A DNA stretch of 64,000 nucleotides from Myxococcota bacterium (lineage in GTDB: Bacteria; Myxococcota; B64-G9), in assembly GCA_022710975.1 (NCBI GenBank), contig JAKLGA010000003.1, positions 310,001 to 374,000 on the forward strand, in the 5' to 3' direction. The position numbers and the translations under genes were made by a program. The notes under the pieces are model-generated. The model was not told where the DNA came from. It worked only from the letters and a program-made list of their open reading frames with translations, and did no database searches. Below are positions 38,198 to 46,817 of the stretch, piece after piece (the stretch's first letter is position 1; each line of letters starts with the position of its first letter).

Positions 38198-38227
38198 TTG
38201 GACCTGGACCCCCGTCCATGGAATACT
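38198..38227 (+). promoter_or_regulatory. Putative sigma-70 promoter for the 38268-39370 pair
   Basis: TTGGAC (38198-38203), an 18-nt spacer and AATACT (38222-38227) in the 90-nt gap after the acyl-CoA ligase, giving a predicted start ~34 nt before the ATG at 38268. Confidence 0.4.
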
Positions 38228-38267
38228 CGTCCAAGGTGGGGAGCGTCTCCCTGAACGGAATGGGTTC

Positions 38268-38516
38268 ATGCCTGTGGCCGTCGACCTGAACCAGGTGATC
38301 TTCGATGTCCTCTCGCCCCTGCTGGGCAAGTTCACCGCCCAGAAGGCGGTGGAGATCGCCTGCCAGCGCATCAAGAAGACCCCGGCCGAGCTGACGATCG
38401 CGGATCTGCCCGAGGTGCTGGCCGGCCTGCGGCCCATGCTGCGCACCCTGCTGGGCGAGCACCTGGCCGCCCGGGTGCTCGAGGACATCGAGCGCCGCGG
38501 CGGGGGCGCGGCATGA
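38268..38516 (+). CDS. Small helical protein of unknown function
   Basis: 82 aa, ATG 38268. Sequence MPVAVDLNQVIFDVLSPLLG then TAQKAVEIACQRI.. and LADLPEVLAGLRPMLRTLLGEHLA-like helices. No Cys clusters, no signal peptide and no recognised family; predicted as an all-alpha protein with amphipathic helices. The last 4 nt overlap the membrane-protein start (ATGA), so the two are translated together and may interact at the membrane. No strong ribosome site was seen near the start. Confidence 0.72.
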   Translation: MPVAVDLNQVIFDVLSPLLGKFTAQKAVEIACQRIKKTPAELTIADLPEVLAGLRPMLRTLLGEHLAARVLEDIERRGGGAA

Positions 38517-39370
38517 GCTGCGCCCGGCTGACCCTCGGCCTGCTGGCGGCGAGCGCGGTGGCCGTGTGCGGCCTGTTCCTGGGCCTGTGCCTCGGCGTGT
38601 CGGAGCCGGCCGGCCTGCTGGTCGCCCGCGGCCTGTTCGCGCTCACCCTGGCGGTGGAGCTGTGCGCCTTCGGGCTGGCGCTCGCGGTGCGCTCGCGCTA
38701 CCAGCCGGAGGAGCCGAACCGGCGCATCTGGACCCTGTTCGCCGTCTTCCTGGGGGTGCGCCTGCTGGCCCAGCTCCGGCTGGCCACGATCTACTTCGAC
38801 CTGGTGCCGGGGTTCGTGGCGGGCTCGGAGGGCTTGAACCTGTTCTACATCTCCGGCCTGCGCTACCTCTACACCCTGAGCGACCTGTGCTTCACCGGCG
38901 CGCTGGTGGTGGCCATCCGCGCCTGGCGGGCCACCGGCCTGCCGTTCCGGGCGCTCAAGCGCGACTACGGCCTGATGCTGCTGGTCAGCCTGCTGGCGGT
39001 GGCCACCTGGGCGCTGGCCGGCAACCTGGCCATCCTCAGCCAGGAGTTCAAGAACGTGGCCGCCCGGCAGATGCAGATCTTCCGGCTGGTGGCGGTCTCC
39101 CTCGGCACGCTCATCGCCTGCCTGTGCCTGGTGGTGCGGCGCTACGCGGTGCAGATGGGCGGCGGGGCGCTGGCCGGGGTGTGGAACGCCGTGGTGGTGG
39201 CGGGCATCGCCCACGCCGCCTCGTTCCTGCTGCTGGGCGCCCTGTCGCGCACCTGGCAGACCGGGGCCGAGTTCTTCGAACAGCTCTCCCTGTTCGTGTT
39301 CGCCGGGAGCTTCATGCTGGCCATCCTGCGCCAGCGCGAGCTCACCCAGGCAGGCGAGTCCCCGGGCTGA
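38513..39370 (+). CDS. Seven-helix membrane protein of unknown function
   Basis: 285 aa, ATG 38513 coupled to the 82-aa gene. About seven hydrophobic segments are evident (near residues 5-25, 35-58, 75-95, 115-140, 150-175, 190-210, 225-245 and possibly 260-278) joined by Arg-rich loops, e.g. RSRYQPEEPNRR and RAWRATGLPFRALKRDYG. No transporter, kinase or enzyme motif is recognisable. Inner-membrane location is expected. The small soluble partner could be its regulator or cytoplasmic subunit, which is inference from gene overlap only. Confidence 0.75.
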   Translation: MSCARLTLGLLAASAVAVCGLFLGLCLGVSEPAGLLVARGLFALTLAVELCAFGLALAVRSRYQPEEPNRRIWTLFAVFLGVRLLAQLRLATIYFDLVPGFVAGSEGLNLFYISGLRYLYTLSDLCFTGALVVAIRAWRATGLPFRALKRDYGLMLLVSLLAVATWALAGNLAILSQEFKNVAARQMQIFRLVAVSLGTLIACLCLVVRRYAVQMGGGALAGVWNAVVVAGIAHAASFLLLGALSRTWQTGAEFFEQLSLFVFAGSFMLAILRQRELTQAGESPG

Positions 39371-39376
39371 GCCCGG
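39362..39376 (+). terminator. Hairpin with the stop codon as its loop
   Basis: CCGGGC-TGA-GCCCGG: the TGA ending the membrane-protein gene sits in the loop of a 6-bp GC stem. Two more perfect palindromic cores (CTGGCGCCAG and GGGACCGGTCCC) follow within 40 nt. There is no T tract. Confidence 0.35.
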
Positions 39377-39442
39377 CCCCCCCGGGGACTGGCGCCAGGG
39401 ACCGGTCCCGGGTTAGAACTCTGCCTGGCGGCAGGGCTCGAG

Positions 39443-39461
39443 GCGCCACCTGAGGTGGCGC
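39443..39461 (+). promoter_or_regulatory. Perfect hairpin/operator abutting the ribosome site of the 39475 gene
   Basis: GCGCCACC-TGA-GGTGGCGC is an 8-bp perfect dyad with a 3-nt loop, immediately followed by GGAGGAG and the ATG at 39475. In RNA it would form a very stable hairpin next to the ribosome site; as DNA it could bind a dimeric regulator. Confidence 0.5.
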
Positions 39462-39474
39462 GGAGGAGACGTCC

Positions 39475-42315
39475 ATGGACTGGAAGCGCGCGCTGTGCGT
39501 CTTGATCCCGGCCGTCGTGGCCGGCCTCACGGGCTGCGAGGACAACCGCATCACCGACATCTCCCGGGTGCCGAGCTCGGTGCAGATCACCGTGGATCCC
39601 CTCCAGGACAGCTACCGGGTGGGCGACACCGTGTCCCTGGGCTACGCGGTGCTGGACCAGGACGGCGTGGTGCTCGACGGCGTGCCGGCCACCTGGGAGA
39701 CCCCGCCCCCGGACACCATCCTGCAGGGCCTGAACGGCCGCTGGGAGTTCATCCAGGAGGGCGAGTTCACCTGGCGCGTGCGCCTCGACCCGCCCTTCGA
39801 GCTGCTCGCGGACGAGGTGACGCTCCTCGCGCCGCGCACCCCGGCCAGCCTGGAGATCGTGGTCGAGCCCGAGCAGGACATGTACCTGCTCGGAGACGAG
39901 GTCTCGGTCCGCTACCTGGTCCGCGATCGGCTGGGCGCGGAGCTCGCCGGCCAGCCGGTCGACTGGCAGACCCCGGACGCGGCCGCGGCCGAGCCCGTGG
40001 GCGGCGACCTGTACGCCTTCCGGCGCGAGGGCGTGCACACCTGGGTGGCCAGCCTGCCGGCCCCCTGGAACCTGCGCGCGGAGCGCGCGCTGCGCGTGGA
40101 CGGCGACGGGCCCGAGCTCCTGCTCGAGTTCCCCGAGCGCGGGGACACCTTGCTGAAAGACGCGCCCACGGCCGAGGTGCCGGTCCGGGGCCAGGCCCTG
40201 GACGCGGGCAGCGGCGTGCGCCGGGTGAGCGTGCGCACCCGCGACGGCCAGGAGCACGAGGCCGCGCTCGACCCGGGCGGCGCCTTCACCCTGCGGGTCC
40301 CGGCCGTGGCCGGGCTGAACACGCTCGAGGTGGTGGCCGAGGACGAGGTGGGCCAGGCCACCCGGTTGACCCGGGCCTTCTACTACGCCGCCGACTACCT
40401 GGCGGCCGAGGCGGTGCCCACCCGGCTCGTGCCCCAGGCCTGGGACGCGAGCCTGTTCGACCGCGCCCTCGACCGCGGCCGTCCGGACGACGTCCCGCCC
40501 TACGACCCGTGCGGGTTCGACGCGGCGGGCGCCTACACCTGCGCGCCGCTGGCCGACCTGGCCTCCCTGCTCGAGGTGGGGCTGAACACGGTGAGCTTCG
40601 AGGAGCTGCCCGCGCCCGTGCTCCAGACCTTCCCGCTCGTCGACCAGACCTGGGACATCGTGACCCTCGGCACCCTGGATCTCGACGTGCAGCTCCAGGG
40701 GCGCTTCGAGATCGAGCTGTCGTTCAGCGAGCTCGGCGCGGGCGAGGCCAAGGTGTTCGAGCTCGCGAGCCGCCAGGACGGCCTGCACACCCTGGTGAGC
40801 TTCCGCGCCTGGACCGACGCCCAGGGCGTCTGGCACCCGGGCCTGAGGGCCGAGCTGGGCCTGCTGGGCACGCTCACCTTCGAGGTCAGCCTGCGCCTGA
40901 GCGACGCGAGCGGCATCACCCCGGCGGTGGCCTGTCCGCTGGCGACCCTGATCTGCGGCAACGGCCACTGCCTGGACGAGTACCTCGAGGTGTGCACCAC
41001 GCCCGCGCCCCCGCGGCCGGTGGCCATCCTGGTCTCGACCCTGTCCACCCCGTCGCTGGTGGGGCTCAGCGCCTCGGGCATGTCGCTCGACGCGGATCTG
41101 CTGGCCTTCCTCGACGCCGCGGGCGCGCCGCAGGTGACCCTCGACCAGATGACGCTCGCCGTGGAGCAGGGCGGGCTGGATCTCAGCGCGCTCGACTCCC
41201 TGCAGATCGATCTCGGCCAGGTGGACGTGGTCGGCTACCTGATCGATCTCGGCACCTACCAGCTCGACACCCAATTCATCGCCGATCTGGCCGACCAGCT
41301 CCTCGACCCGGTCCTGGACGCGCTCCAGCCGGTGCTCGAGTGGGCCCTGGGCGAGCTGCTGACCTGCGAGGACACGGTCGATCCGCTGTGCTTCTTCGTG
41401 CCCTTCCTCGAGGACGTGCTGGCCGCCTTCCAGCCGCCGGCCGAGGTGAGCGTGGCCGATCCGTTCGGGGGCCTGGCCCCCCTGGTGGTCGCCCCCTTCG
41501 CCTGGCGCCAGGACGAGCTGCTGTTCCGGGCCGGCTTCGGCGGGCGGTTCGACTTCGCCGGGCGGACCGCGCTGCCGCGCGCGCCCGCGGTCTCGGCGCA
41601 CGCCGACGACGATCACCTGGGCCAGCCGCTGCTCGGCGGCTGCCTGGCGGCGGATCCGGGCTTCCTCGGCCAGCCCGGCCGCGGCCGCGGCCTGCAGAGC
41701 GTCCCGGCCGTGGACCTGGCCAACATGCTGCTGGAGGCCGCCTGGGACGCCGGCGGGCTCGACCTCGAGCTCGACCAGGTCGAGCTCGGGCTCGACCCGG
41801 CCCTCGGGCTGAGCGCGCTGGCGCTGACGCTCCGGCCCACGCTGGCCCCGTTGCTGAACCTGTGCGCGGGGGCCGGCGCGGCCCTGGAGCTGCAGATCGG
41901 CGACCTGGGCTTCAGCCTGGTGCTCACCCGCGAGGGCCAGGTGTACCAGGCCGCAGGCTACCTCAGCCTGGCCCAGGCGGCCGGGGTGGAGCTACGCGCG
42001 GAGCAGCTCGCGCCCGTGCCGGGCGAGGTGCGCCACGCGCTCCTGGAGCTCGACGGGCTCACGGTGGACGGCCAGCCCGCCTCGGGGGAGCAGCTCGCCT
42101 GGCTGGAGGGGCTGCTCGCGGACACGCTCGGGCCGGCGCTGCTCGCGCGGGTGTCCGGCGCGGTGCTCGCGTCCCTGTCGGCGCTGGAGCCGAGCTTCGA
42201 CCTGGCCGGCTTCCCCGGGCTCGATCCCGCCCTGTCCGGCCTGGTGCTGGCCGACCCCCTGGTCGACGTCGCGCAGGCCCGCTTCATCGTCCACGCGGAT
42301 CTGGCCACCCCCTGA
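39475..42315 (+). CDS. Large lipoprotein of unknown function with Ig-like N-terminal domains
   Basis: 946 aa, ATG 39475 with GGAGGAG. Signal MDWKRALCVLIPAVVAGLTGC has a lipobox (Cys21). Residues ~30-210 contain two related Ig-like units (ITVDPLQDSYRVGDTVSLGYAV and IVVEPEQDMYLLGDEVSVRYLV). Residues ~215-310 resemble a glucodextranase-B-type Ig domain (GDTLLKDAPTAEVPVRGQA). From ~330 to the end are long, Leu/Asp-rich amphipathic beta or helical stretches (LDLSALDSLQIDLGQVDVVGY, LDLELDQVELGLDPALGLSA), suggesting a lipid-binding tunnel or beta-solenoid, a weak inference. No enzyme motif. Convergent with the sigma-like gene. Confidence 0.78.
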   Translation: MDWKRALCVLIPAVVAGLTGCEDNRITDISRVPSSVQITVDPLQDSYRVGDTVSLGYAVLDQDGVVLDGVPATWETPPPDTILQGLNGRWEFIQEGEFTWRVRLDPPFELLADEVTLLAPRTPASLEIVVEPEQDMYLLGDEVSVRYLVRDRLGAELAGQPVDWQTPDAAAAEPVGGDLYAFRREGVHTWVASLPAPWNLRAERALRVDGDGPELLLEFPERGDTLLKDAPTAEVPVRGQALDAGSGVRRVSVRTRDGQEHEAALDPGGAFTLRVPAVAGLNTLEVVAEDEVGQATRLTRAFYYAADYLAAEAVPTRLVPQAWDASLFDRALDRGRPDDVPPYDPCGFDAAGAYTCAPLADLASLLEVGLNTVSFEELPAPVLQTFPLVDQTWDIVTLGTLDLDVQLQGRFEIELSFSELGAGEAKVFELASRQDGLHTLVSFRAWTDAQGVWHPGLRAELGLLGTLTFEVSLRLSDASGITPAVACPLATLICGNGHCLDEYLEVCTTPAPPRPVAILVSTLSTPSLVGLSASGMSLDADLLAFLDAAGAPQVTLDQMTLAVEQGGLDLSALDSLQIDLGQVDVVGYLIDLGTYQLDTQFIADLADQLLDPVLDALQPVLEWALGELLTCEDTVDPLCFFVPFLEDVLAAFQPPAEVSVADPFGGLAPLVVAPFAWRQDELLFRAGFGGRFDFAGRTALPRAPAVSAHADDDHLGQPLLGGCLAADPGFLGQPGRGRGLQSVPAVDLANMLLEAAWDAGGLDLELDQVELGLDPALGLSALALTLRPTLAPLLNLCAGAGAALELQIGDLGFSLVLTREGQVYQAAGYLSLAQAAGVELRAEQLAPVPGEVRHALLELDGLTVDGQPASGEQLAWLEGLLADTLGPALLARVSGAVLASLSALEPSFDLAGFPGLDPALSGLVLADPLVDVAQARFIVHADLATP

Positions 42316-42343
42316 GGGCGGCGAGTCCGGCCCCCGTTCGGGC

Positions 42344-43522
42344 TCACCTGCGGCGGCGAAGCTGCAGCGAGCGCACCTGGCAGTCGCCGGTGTCCCGCAG
42401 GTGGGCGCCGCTCAGATCGCGGCGTCCGTCCAGGCCGGGCGGGTAGGCCTCGGCGGTGAGCTGGAGCAGCGCCGGGGTGGCCACGGGCGTGGTGCAGAAG
42501 AAGAAGAACAGCCGCTCCTCCACCACCCCGTCGGGCTCCAGCAGCGGCGGGATCTCGAGGCTCGCGCCGGCCCGCACCGGCCAGAGCTCGATGCCCGGGA
42601 CGGGCCGGGGCGCCCCGCTCAGCGGGAGCCGCACGGCCACCAGCAGGCGGTCCTCGCTGGCGCTCACCCGGAAGCCCAGCGCCTCGTCGGCCGGCAGCCC
42701 GTCGCCAGGGACGATCCGGTCGGGCAGGTTGTCCTGGTAGCGCAGCAGCTCGGCCGAGGTGGACAGAGGGCCGAGCGGCCTGGGCGCTGGACGCTCGGGG
42801 GGCGTGGGCCACAGCATGTAGAGCAGCAGGCCGGCGAAGGCGGTCAGGGCCACGGCCGGACCCCACACGCCCGGATCGCGCAGCCCGCCGGTCCGGCCGG
42901 TCGCCGGTCCGGAGGGCAGGGCGTCCACGGCCTGGAGCAGCTTGCCCAGGGCCGCTGCGCGCGCCTGCGCGTCCGGCGCCGGCAGGCTGGCCGCGTCCAG
43001 GGCCGGCGCCGGCTCGGCCAGGCCGGTCCCGTCCTCGGCCCGCTGGCGCTCCTCCGCGGCGGCCCGGAACCGCTCCAGGCGGCGGGCCACGGCCTGGGGC
43101 TTGAGGCCGCGGGCGCCGGCGATCTCCTCGACCGAGCGGCCATCGAGCCAGCGGTCGAGCACCAACGGCCGATCGTCCGGGCGCAGGCCCGGCAGGCGCG
43201 CCAGGATCTGGGCCCGCAGCGGCGAGGGCGCCGCCTGCGCGGGTCCCTTCAGGGCCGCCTTCCACTCGGCGTCCAGCCGGCCCTGGCCGCGCAGGCGCTC
43301 GGCGCACAGGTCGCCCGACAGCCGCAGCAGCCGCGCCCGCTCGTCCCCTCCGGCCCCCTCGCGGACCAGCCGGGCCAGGCTCTGGGCCGCGACCGCCTCG
43401 GCCGACTCCTCCCCGGGCAGCAGCCGGCCGCAGCGGGCCCGGAGCCAGGTCCAGTGACGCTCGAACAGGCCGGCCTCCTCGGGCGTGGGCGCCCGCGGGG
43501 GGGTGGGGTCGCTCGCTTCCAT
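42344..43522 (-). CDS. Sigma-factor-like HTH protein fused to a membrane helix and extracytoplasmic domain
   Basis: 392 aa, ATG 43522. Residues ~10-160 follow the layout of an ECF-type sigma factor: region-2-like helices (RCGRLLPGEESAEAVAAQSLARLV) and a region-4-like HTH (LVLDRWLDGRSVEEIAGARGLKPQAVARRLERFRAAAEER). A linker follows, then one transmembrane helix (GPAVALTAFAGLLLYMLW, ~residues 223-240), and a C-terminal ~150-residue domain (RFPA-like DUF4384-type beta region: LGFRVSASEDRLLVAVRLPL, ..RLFFFFCTTPV). This looks like sigma and anti-sigma/sensor functions in one chain, though region 2 is weak. A TAGAGT sits only ~8 nt before the ATG, so the transcript may be nearly leaderless. Divergent from the WD40-like gene. 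Confidence 0.7.
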   Translation of the reverse strand: MEASDPTPPRAPTPEEAGLFERHWTWLRARCGRLLPGEESAEAVAAQSLARLVREGAGGDERARLLRLSGDLCAERLRGQGRLDAEWKAALKGPAQAAPSPLRAQILARLPGLRPDDRPLVLDRWLDGRSVEEIAGARGLKPQAVARRLERFRAAAEERQRAEDGTGLAEPAPALDAASLPAPDAQARAAALGKLLQAVDALPSGPATGRTGGLRDPGVWGPAVALTAFAGLLLYMLWPTPPERPAPRPLGPLSTSAELLRYQDNLPDRIVPGDGLPADEALGFRVSASEDRLLVAVRLPLSGAPRPVPGIELWPVRAGASLEIPPLLEPDGVVEERLFFFFCTTPVATPALLQLTAEAYPPGLDGRRDLSGAHLRDTGDCQVRSLQLRRRR

Positions 43523-43620
43523 GGCGCCGACTCTACCACGGCCCCCGGGAAGCGGAAAACAAGAAGCCGAGCTGGTACACTCGGGGGCGCCGCGCGACCT
43601 GGGCGCGAGGGAGGTGCGGA

Positions 43621-45273
43621 ATGTCCCGGCATGGCTCGCTCTGGCTGCAGGTGTTCTTGATCCTCGGGGTGCTGGCCGCGGCCGGACTCCAGCTCCACGC
43701 GCGCGGCCCCGCGGGGGGCGGCCGGCCGCCCTTCGGCCAGGTGGCCCTGGCCGAGCTCTCGCTCCACGGCTCCACCCCCAGCCTGGCCTGGTCCCCGGAC
43801 GGCCGCCGGCTGGCGGTCAATGCCGCGTACGAGTACTACAGCCACGAGGACTCCATCCAGCGCCACCGCGCGCGCCTGGGCGTGTGGGTGCTGGACGCCG
43901 AGGGCGGGCTGGCCCAGCAGGTGGCCCGCCAGCAGGGGTACCACCCGTTCTGGCTGGACGCCCAGACCGTCGGCTTCGGCTGCTCGGGCTACGAGGACTG
44001 CCCCGAGGGGCTGTTCCTGGTGTCCGCGCGCGGGGGCGAGCCGCGCGCGCTGGGCCAGCTGAAGACCGTGCACCGCAGCCTGCTCGCCCGGGACGGGCGG
44101 GTGCTGGCCTACCAGGGCTACGCGGGCGGGGATGGCTGGTTCCTGGTGGATCCCCGCTCGGGCGCGGCCCAGCCGGCCCTGGGGGTCAAGGCCTCCTCCT
44201 GGGAGACGCCCGAGCTGGCCGTGGACCAGTGCCCGGCGCGCGTGGGCGGGGTCGAGGCGCGCTGGGAGGCGGGCGCGCTCGTGGTGGCCACCCCGGCCGG
44301 GGAGTACGCCCTGGAGGCCACGCCCTTCCTGGCCTCCGAGACCGGCTTCTCCGCGCGCGAGGTCCCGGTGCGGCCGTGCCTGTCCCCGGACGGCCGGCGG
44401 CTGGCGTACCTCTCGCCCGCCCCGGAGGGTTACCGGGTGCGGGTGGTGGAGGTGCCCGGCGCGGGGGCCGGGCTCGCCCGCCCGGGCAGACCGCCGGCCC
44501 TGGCCGCGCCGCCGCCGGCCGGCCCCGCCGCCCTGGAGCCGCTCGCCCGCCTGGCGCTGCACGGCTCCACCCCCTGCCTGGCCTGGTCGCCGGACGGCCG
44601 CCGGGTGGTGGCCAACGCGGCCTACGAGTACTACGGCCACGACGAGGAGATCGCCGGCCGGGCGCAGGCGCTCGGCGTGTACCTGCTGTCTCCCTCGGGC
44701 GAGAGCACCCACGTGTACACGGGCCAGGCCTACCACCCGTTCTGGCTCGACGCGGGCCAGGTGGGCTGGGGCGTGTCCGAGTACGAGCAGGGCTCGAAGG
44801 GAGTGTGGCTGGCCTCGGCCCTGGCCGGGGCCAGGCCGCGGCGGCTGGGCAAGCTGCAGGGCGTCCACCGCACCCTGCTCGCCCGGGACGGGCGCGTGCT
44901 CGCCTACGTGGGCTTCCCCGAGTACCTGCGCTGGGTGCGGGTGGATCCGCGCAGCGGCAACTTCGTGGGCGAGGGCGGGCTCGGGCAGGTGGGGGCCTGG
45001 GACGACCCGGTCGGCCACTACCAGGACCAGTGCCTGGCCCGGGCCGGGGCCGCCAGCCTGGTCGGCGATCCCGAGCACGGCTTCCTGCTCGAGGTGCGCG
45101 GGACCCGCTTCCGTCCGGCCGAGCGGCCGCTCTTCCGCTACGGCTACGAGTCCGGCGCCGGCCCGGTGCGGCCCTGCCTGTCTCCCGACGGCGGCACGCT
45201 GGCCTTCTTCCTCGACGGCGACGGAGCCGGGGCGCCCGTGGAGCTGCGCCTCGCGCGCGTGCCGGCGCCGTGA
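43621..45273 (+). CDS. Exported PD40/TolB-like beta-propeller protein with internal duplication
   Basis: 550 aa, ATG 43621 after GAGGTGCGG. N-terminal hydrophobic anchor or signal (LWLQVFLILGVLAAAGLQ). Two ~240-residue halves repeat the same sequence of motifs: LSLHGSTPSLAWSPDGRRLAVNAAYEYYSH and LALHGSTPCLAWSPDGRRVVANAAYEYYGH, then QGYHPFWLDAQTVGFG / QAYHPFWLDAGQVGWG, and VHRSLLARDGRVLAYQG / VHRTLLARDGRVLAYVG. Together they would make one or two propellers, located periplasmically. Function unknown. Its TGA overlaps the next gene start (GTGA). Confidence 0.83.
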   Translation: MSRHGSLWLQVFLILGVLAAAGLQLHARGPAGGGRPPFGQVALAELSLHGSTPSLAWSPDGRRLAVNAAYEYYSHEDSIQRHRARLGVWVLDAEGGLAQQVARQQGYHPFWLDAQTVGFGCSGYEDCPEGLFLVSARGGEPRALGQLKTVHRSLLARDGRVLAYQGYAGGDGWFLVDPRSGAAQPALGVKASSWETPELAVDQCPARVGGVEARWEAGALVVATPAGEYALEATPFLASETGFSAREVPVRPCLSPDGRRLAYLSPAPEGYRVRVVEVPGAGAGLARPGRPPALAAPPPAGPAALEPLARLALHGSTPCLAWSPDGRRVVANAAYEYYGHDEEIAGRAQALGVYLLSPSGESTHVYTGQAYHPFWLDAGQVGWGVSEYEQGSKGVWLASALAGARPRRLGKLQGVHRTLLARDGRVLAYVGFPEYLRWVRVDPRSGNFVGEGGLGQVGAWDDPVGHYQDQCLARAGAASLVGDPEHGFLLEVRGTRFRPAERPLFRYGYESGAGPVRPCLSPDGGTLAFFLDGDGAGAPVELRLARVPAP

Positions 45274-46817
45274 GCGCCGCCCCCGCCGCGCTCCACGCAG
45301 CCCGCTGGCTGGCCGCCGCGGTGGCGGCCGCGGCCCTGCTGTGGTGGCCGTGGACCGATCGGCTGGACCTCCCCAAGCAGGCCGCCCTGCTGCTGGTGGC
45401 CCTGGGCGCGTGCGCCTGGGGCTTCGTCCGCAGGCGGCCCTGGCCCGTGGACGCGCTGGGCGCGGGCCTGGCGCTCGCGGCCCTGCTGGGCCTGGCGCTC
45501 GCTCCGGCGGGCGCCGGCGCGCGCGTCGAGGGCTGGGCCGGCTGGCTCGCGGCCGTCATGCTGGTCGCGCTCGCCCGGCGCGCGGCCGGGGATCCGGCCG
45601 GGCCCGCGGCCCTGACCGGCCTGCTCGCCCGCCTGGCCGTGGGCCTGTACGCCGTGGCCTGGCTGCAGGCGCTGGGCGCGCCGCTGTTCAACTCCCAGCT
45701 CGCGGGCTTCCAGGGCCGTCGGGTGGTGGGCACGCTCGGGGGTCCGGGCCACCTGGGCTGGGTGCTGGCGCTGCTCCTGCCCTGGGTGGGCGCCGAGCTC
45801 CAGGCCGCCCAGGGCCGGGCGCGCCACCTCTGGCGACTGGCGCTCGCGCTGTGCGCGGGCGCCCTGGTGCTGTCGGGCAGCCGTACGGCCTGGGCCATGG
45901 CGCTCGCGGGCCTGCCCTTCTGGCTGCGCCGGCCGGCGCTCGTCCCGGCGCTCGTCTGCCTGCTCGCCGGGGGGCTCGGGGCCGTCGGCCTGGACCAGGC
46001 CACGCAGCAGGCCCGGCTCGGGGCGCGCGCGGCCGACCTGGCCGCCCCCGCGGGCACGGCCCGCGGGCGGCTGTACCTGTGGCGGGTGCACCTCTCGGCG
46101 CTGCCCGCGCTGGCCGGGCCCGGGCTCGGCCCGGAGGGTTTCCAGCGCGCCTGGCCGGCCTGGCAGGCGGCCTTCCTGGCGGACCACCCGGACCAGGCCG
46201 GCTTCTGCACGGACGCGCGCCACGCCCACGCGGACCCGATCGAGGTGCTGGCGGACTTCGGCCTGCCCGGGCTCCTGCTGCTCCTCGCCCTGCTCGGGCT
46301 GGGCCTGGCGAGGGCGCCGCCGCCGGGTGGCGCCCGCCGCGGGCCCGCGCAGGCCGCGCTCGTCTCGGCCGCGGTGGGCGGGCTGGCCGCGCCGATCCTG
46401 TTCTTCGCCCCCAGCCTGGCGCTGGGCGCGCTGGCCCTCGGGCTGCGCCTGGGGCCGGTGCGCCGTCCGGTGCCCGCCTGGCTGGGCGTGGGCCTGCTGC
46501 TCGGCCTGGCCGCCGCCGGCGCGCTCCTGGGCGCCCGCCTGTCCTCCGAGCTCCCCCGCAGCCAGGCCACGCTGGCCCGGATCGAGGGGCGCCCGGCGGA
46601 GGCCCGCGCGGCGGCCGCGCGCGCCCTCGCGCTCGACGGGCGGAACCCGAGGGCCTGGCTCGAGCTGGCCGCGGCCTGCCAGGCCGCCGGGGACGGCGCC
46701 TGCGTGGCGCGGGCGCTCGAGGAGAGCGCGCGCGACCTGCCGCCGGTGGGCTGCCCGCGGGCTACTCCGCCAGGGCCGACGGGCGCGCAGCCAGGCGCGC
46801 CCGGGCCGAGGCCCTGA
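45270..46817 (+). CDS. O-antigen ligase/polymerase-like (Wzy_C) membrane protein with TPR-like tail
   Basis: 515 aa from GTG 45270, coupled by GTGA to the propeller gene. About ten to twelve hydrophobic segments; the central VVGTLGGPGHLGWVLALLLPW and LVLSGSRTAWAMALAG, plus the periplasmic loop with GPGLGPEGFQRAWPAWQAAFLADHP and HAHADPIEVLADFGLPGL, are characteristic of the Wzy_C/WaaL superfamily. The C-terminus (SQATLARIEGRPAEARAAAARALALDG) is TPR-like. It probably ligates or polymerises a glycan at the periplasmic face, or glycosylates protein. Its last 56 nt overlap the convergent C26 gene. Confidence 0.85.
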   Translation: MSAAPAALHAARWLAAAVAAAALLWWPWTDRLDLPKQAALLLVALGACAWGFVRRRPWPVDALGAGLALAALLGLALAPAGAGARVEGWAGWLAAVMLVALARRAAGDPAGPAALTGLLARLAVGLYAVAWLQALGAPLFNSQLAGFQGRRVVGTLGGPGHLGWVLALLLPWVGAELQAAQGRARHLWRLALALCAGALVLSGSRTAWAMALAGLPFWLRRPALVPALVCLLAGGLGAVGLDQATQQARLGARAADLAAPAGTARGRLYLWRVHLSALPALAGPGLGPEGFQRAWPAWQAAFLADHPDQAGFCTDARHAHADPIEVLADFGLPGLLLLLALLGLGLARAPPPGGARRGPAQAALVSAAVGGLAAPILFFAPSLALGALALGLRLGPVRRPVPAWLGVGLLLGLAAAGALLGARLSSELPRSQATLARIEGRPAEARAAAARALALDGRNPRAWLELAAACQAAGDGACVARALEESARDLPPVGCPRATPPGPTGAQPGAPGPRP

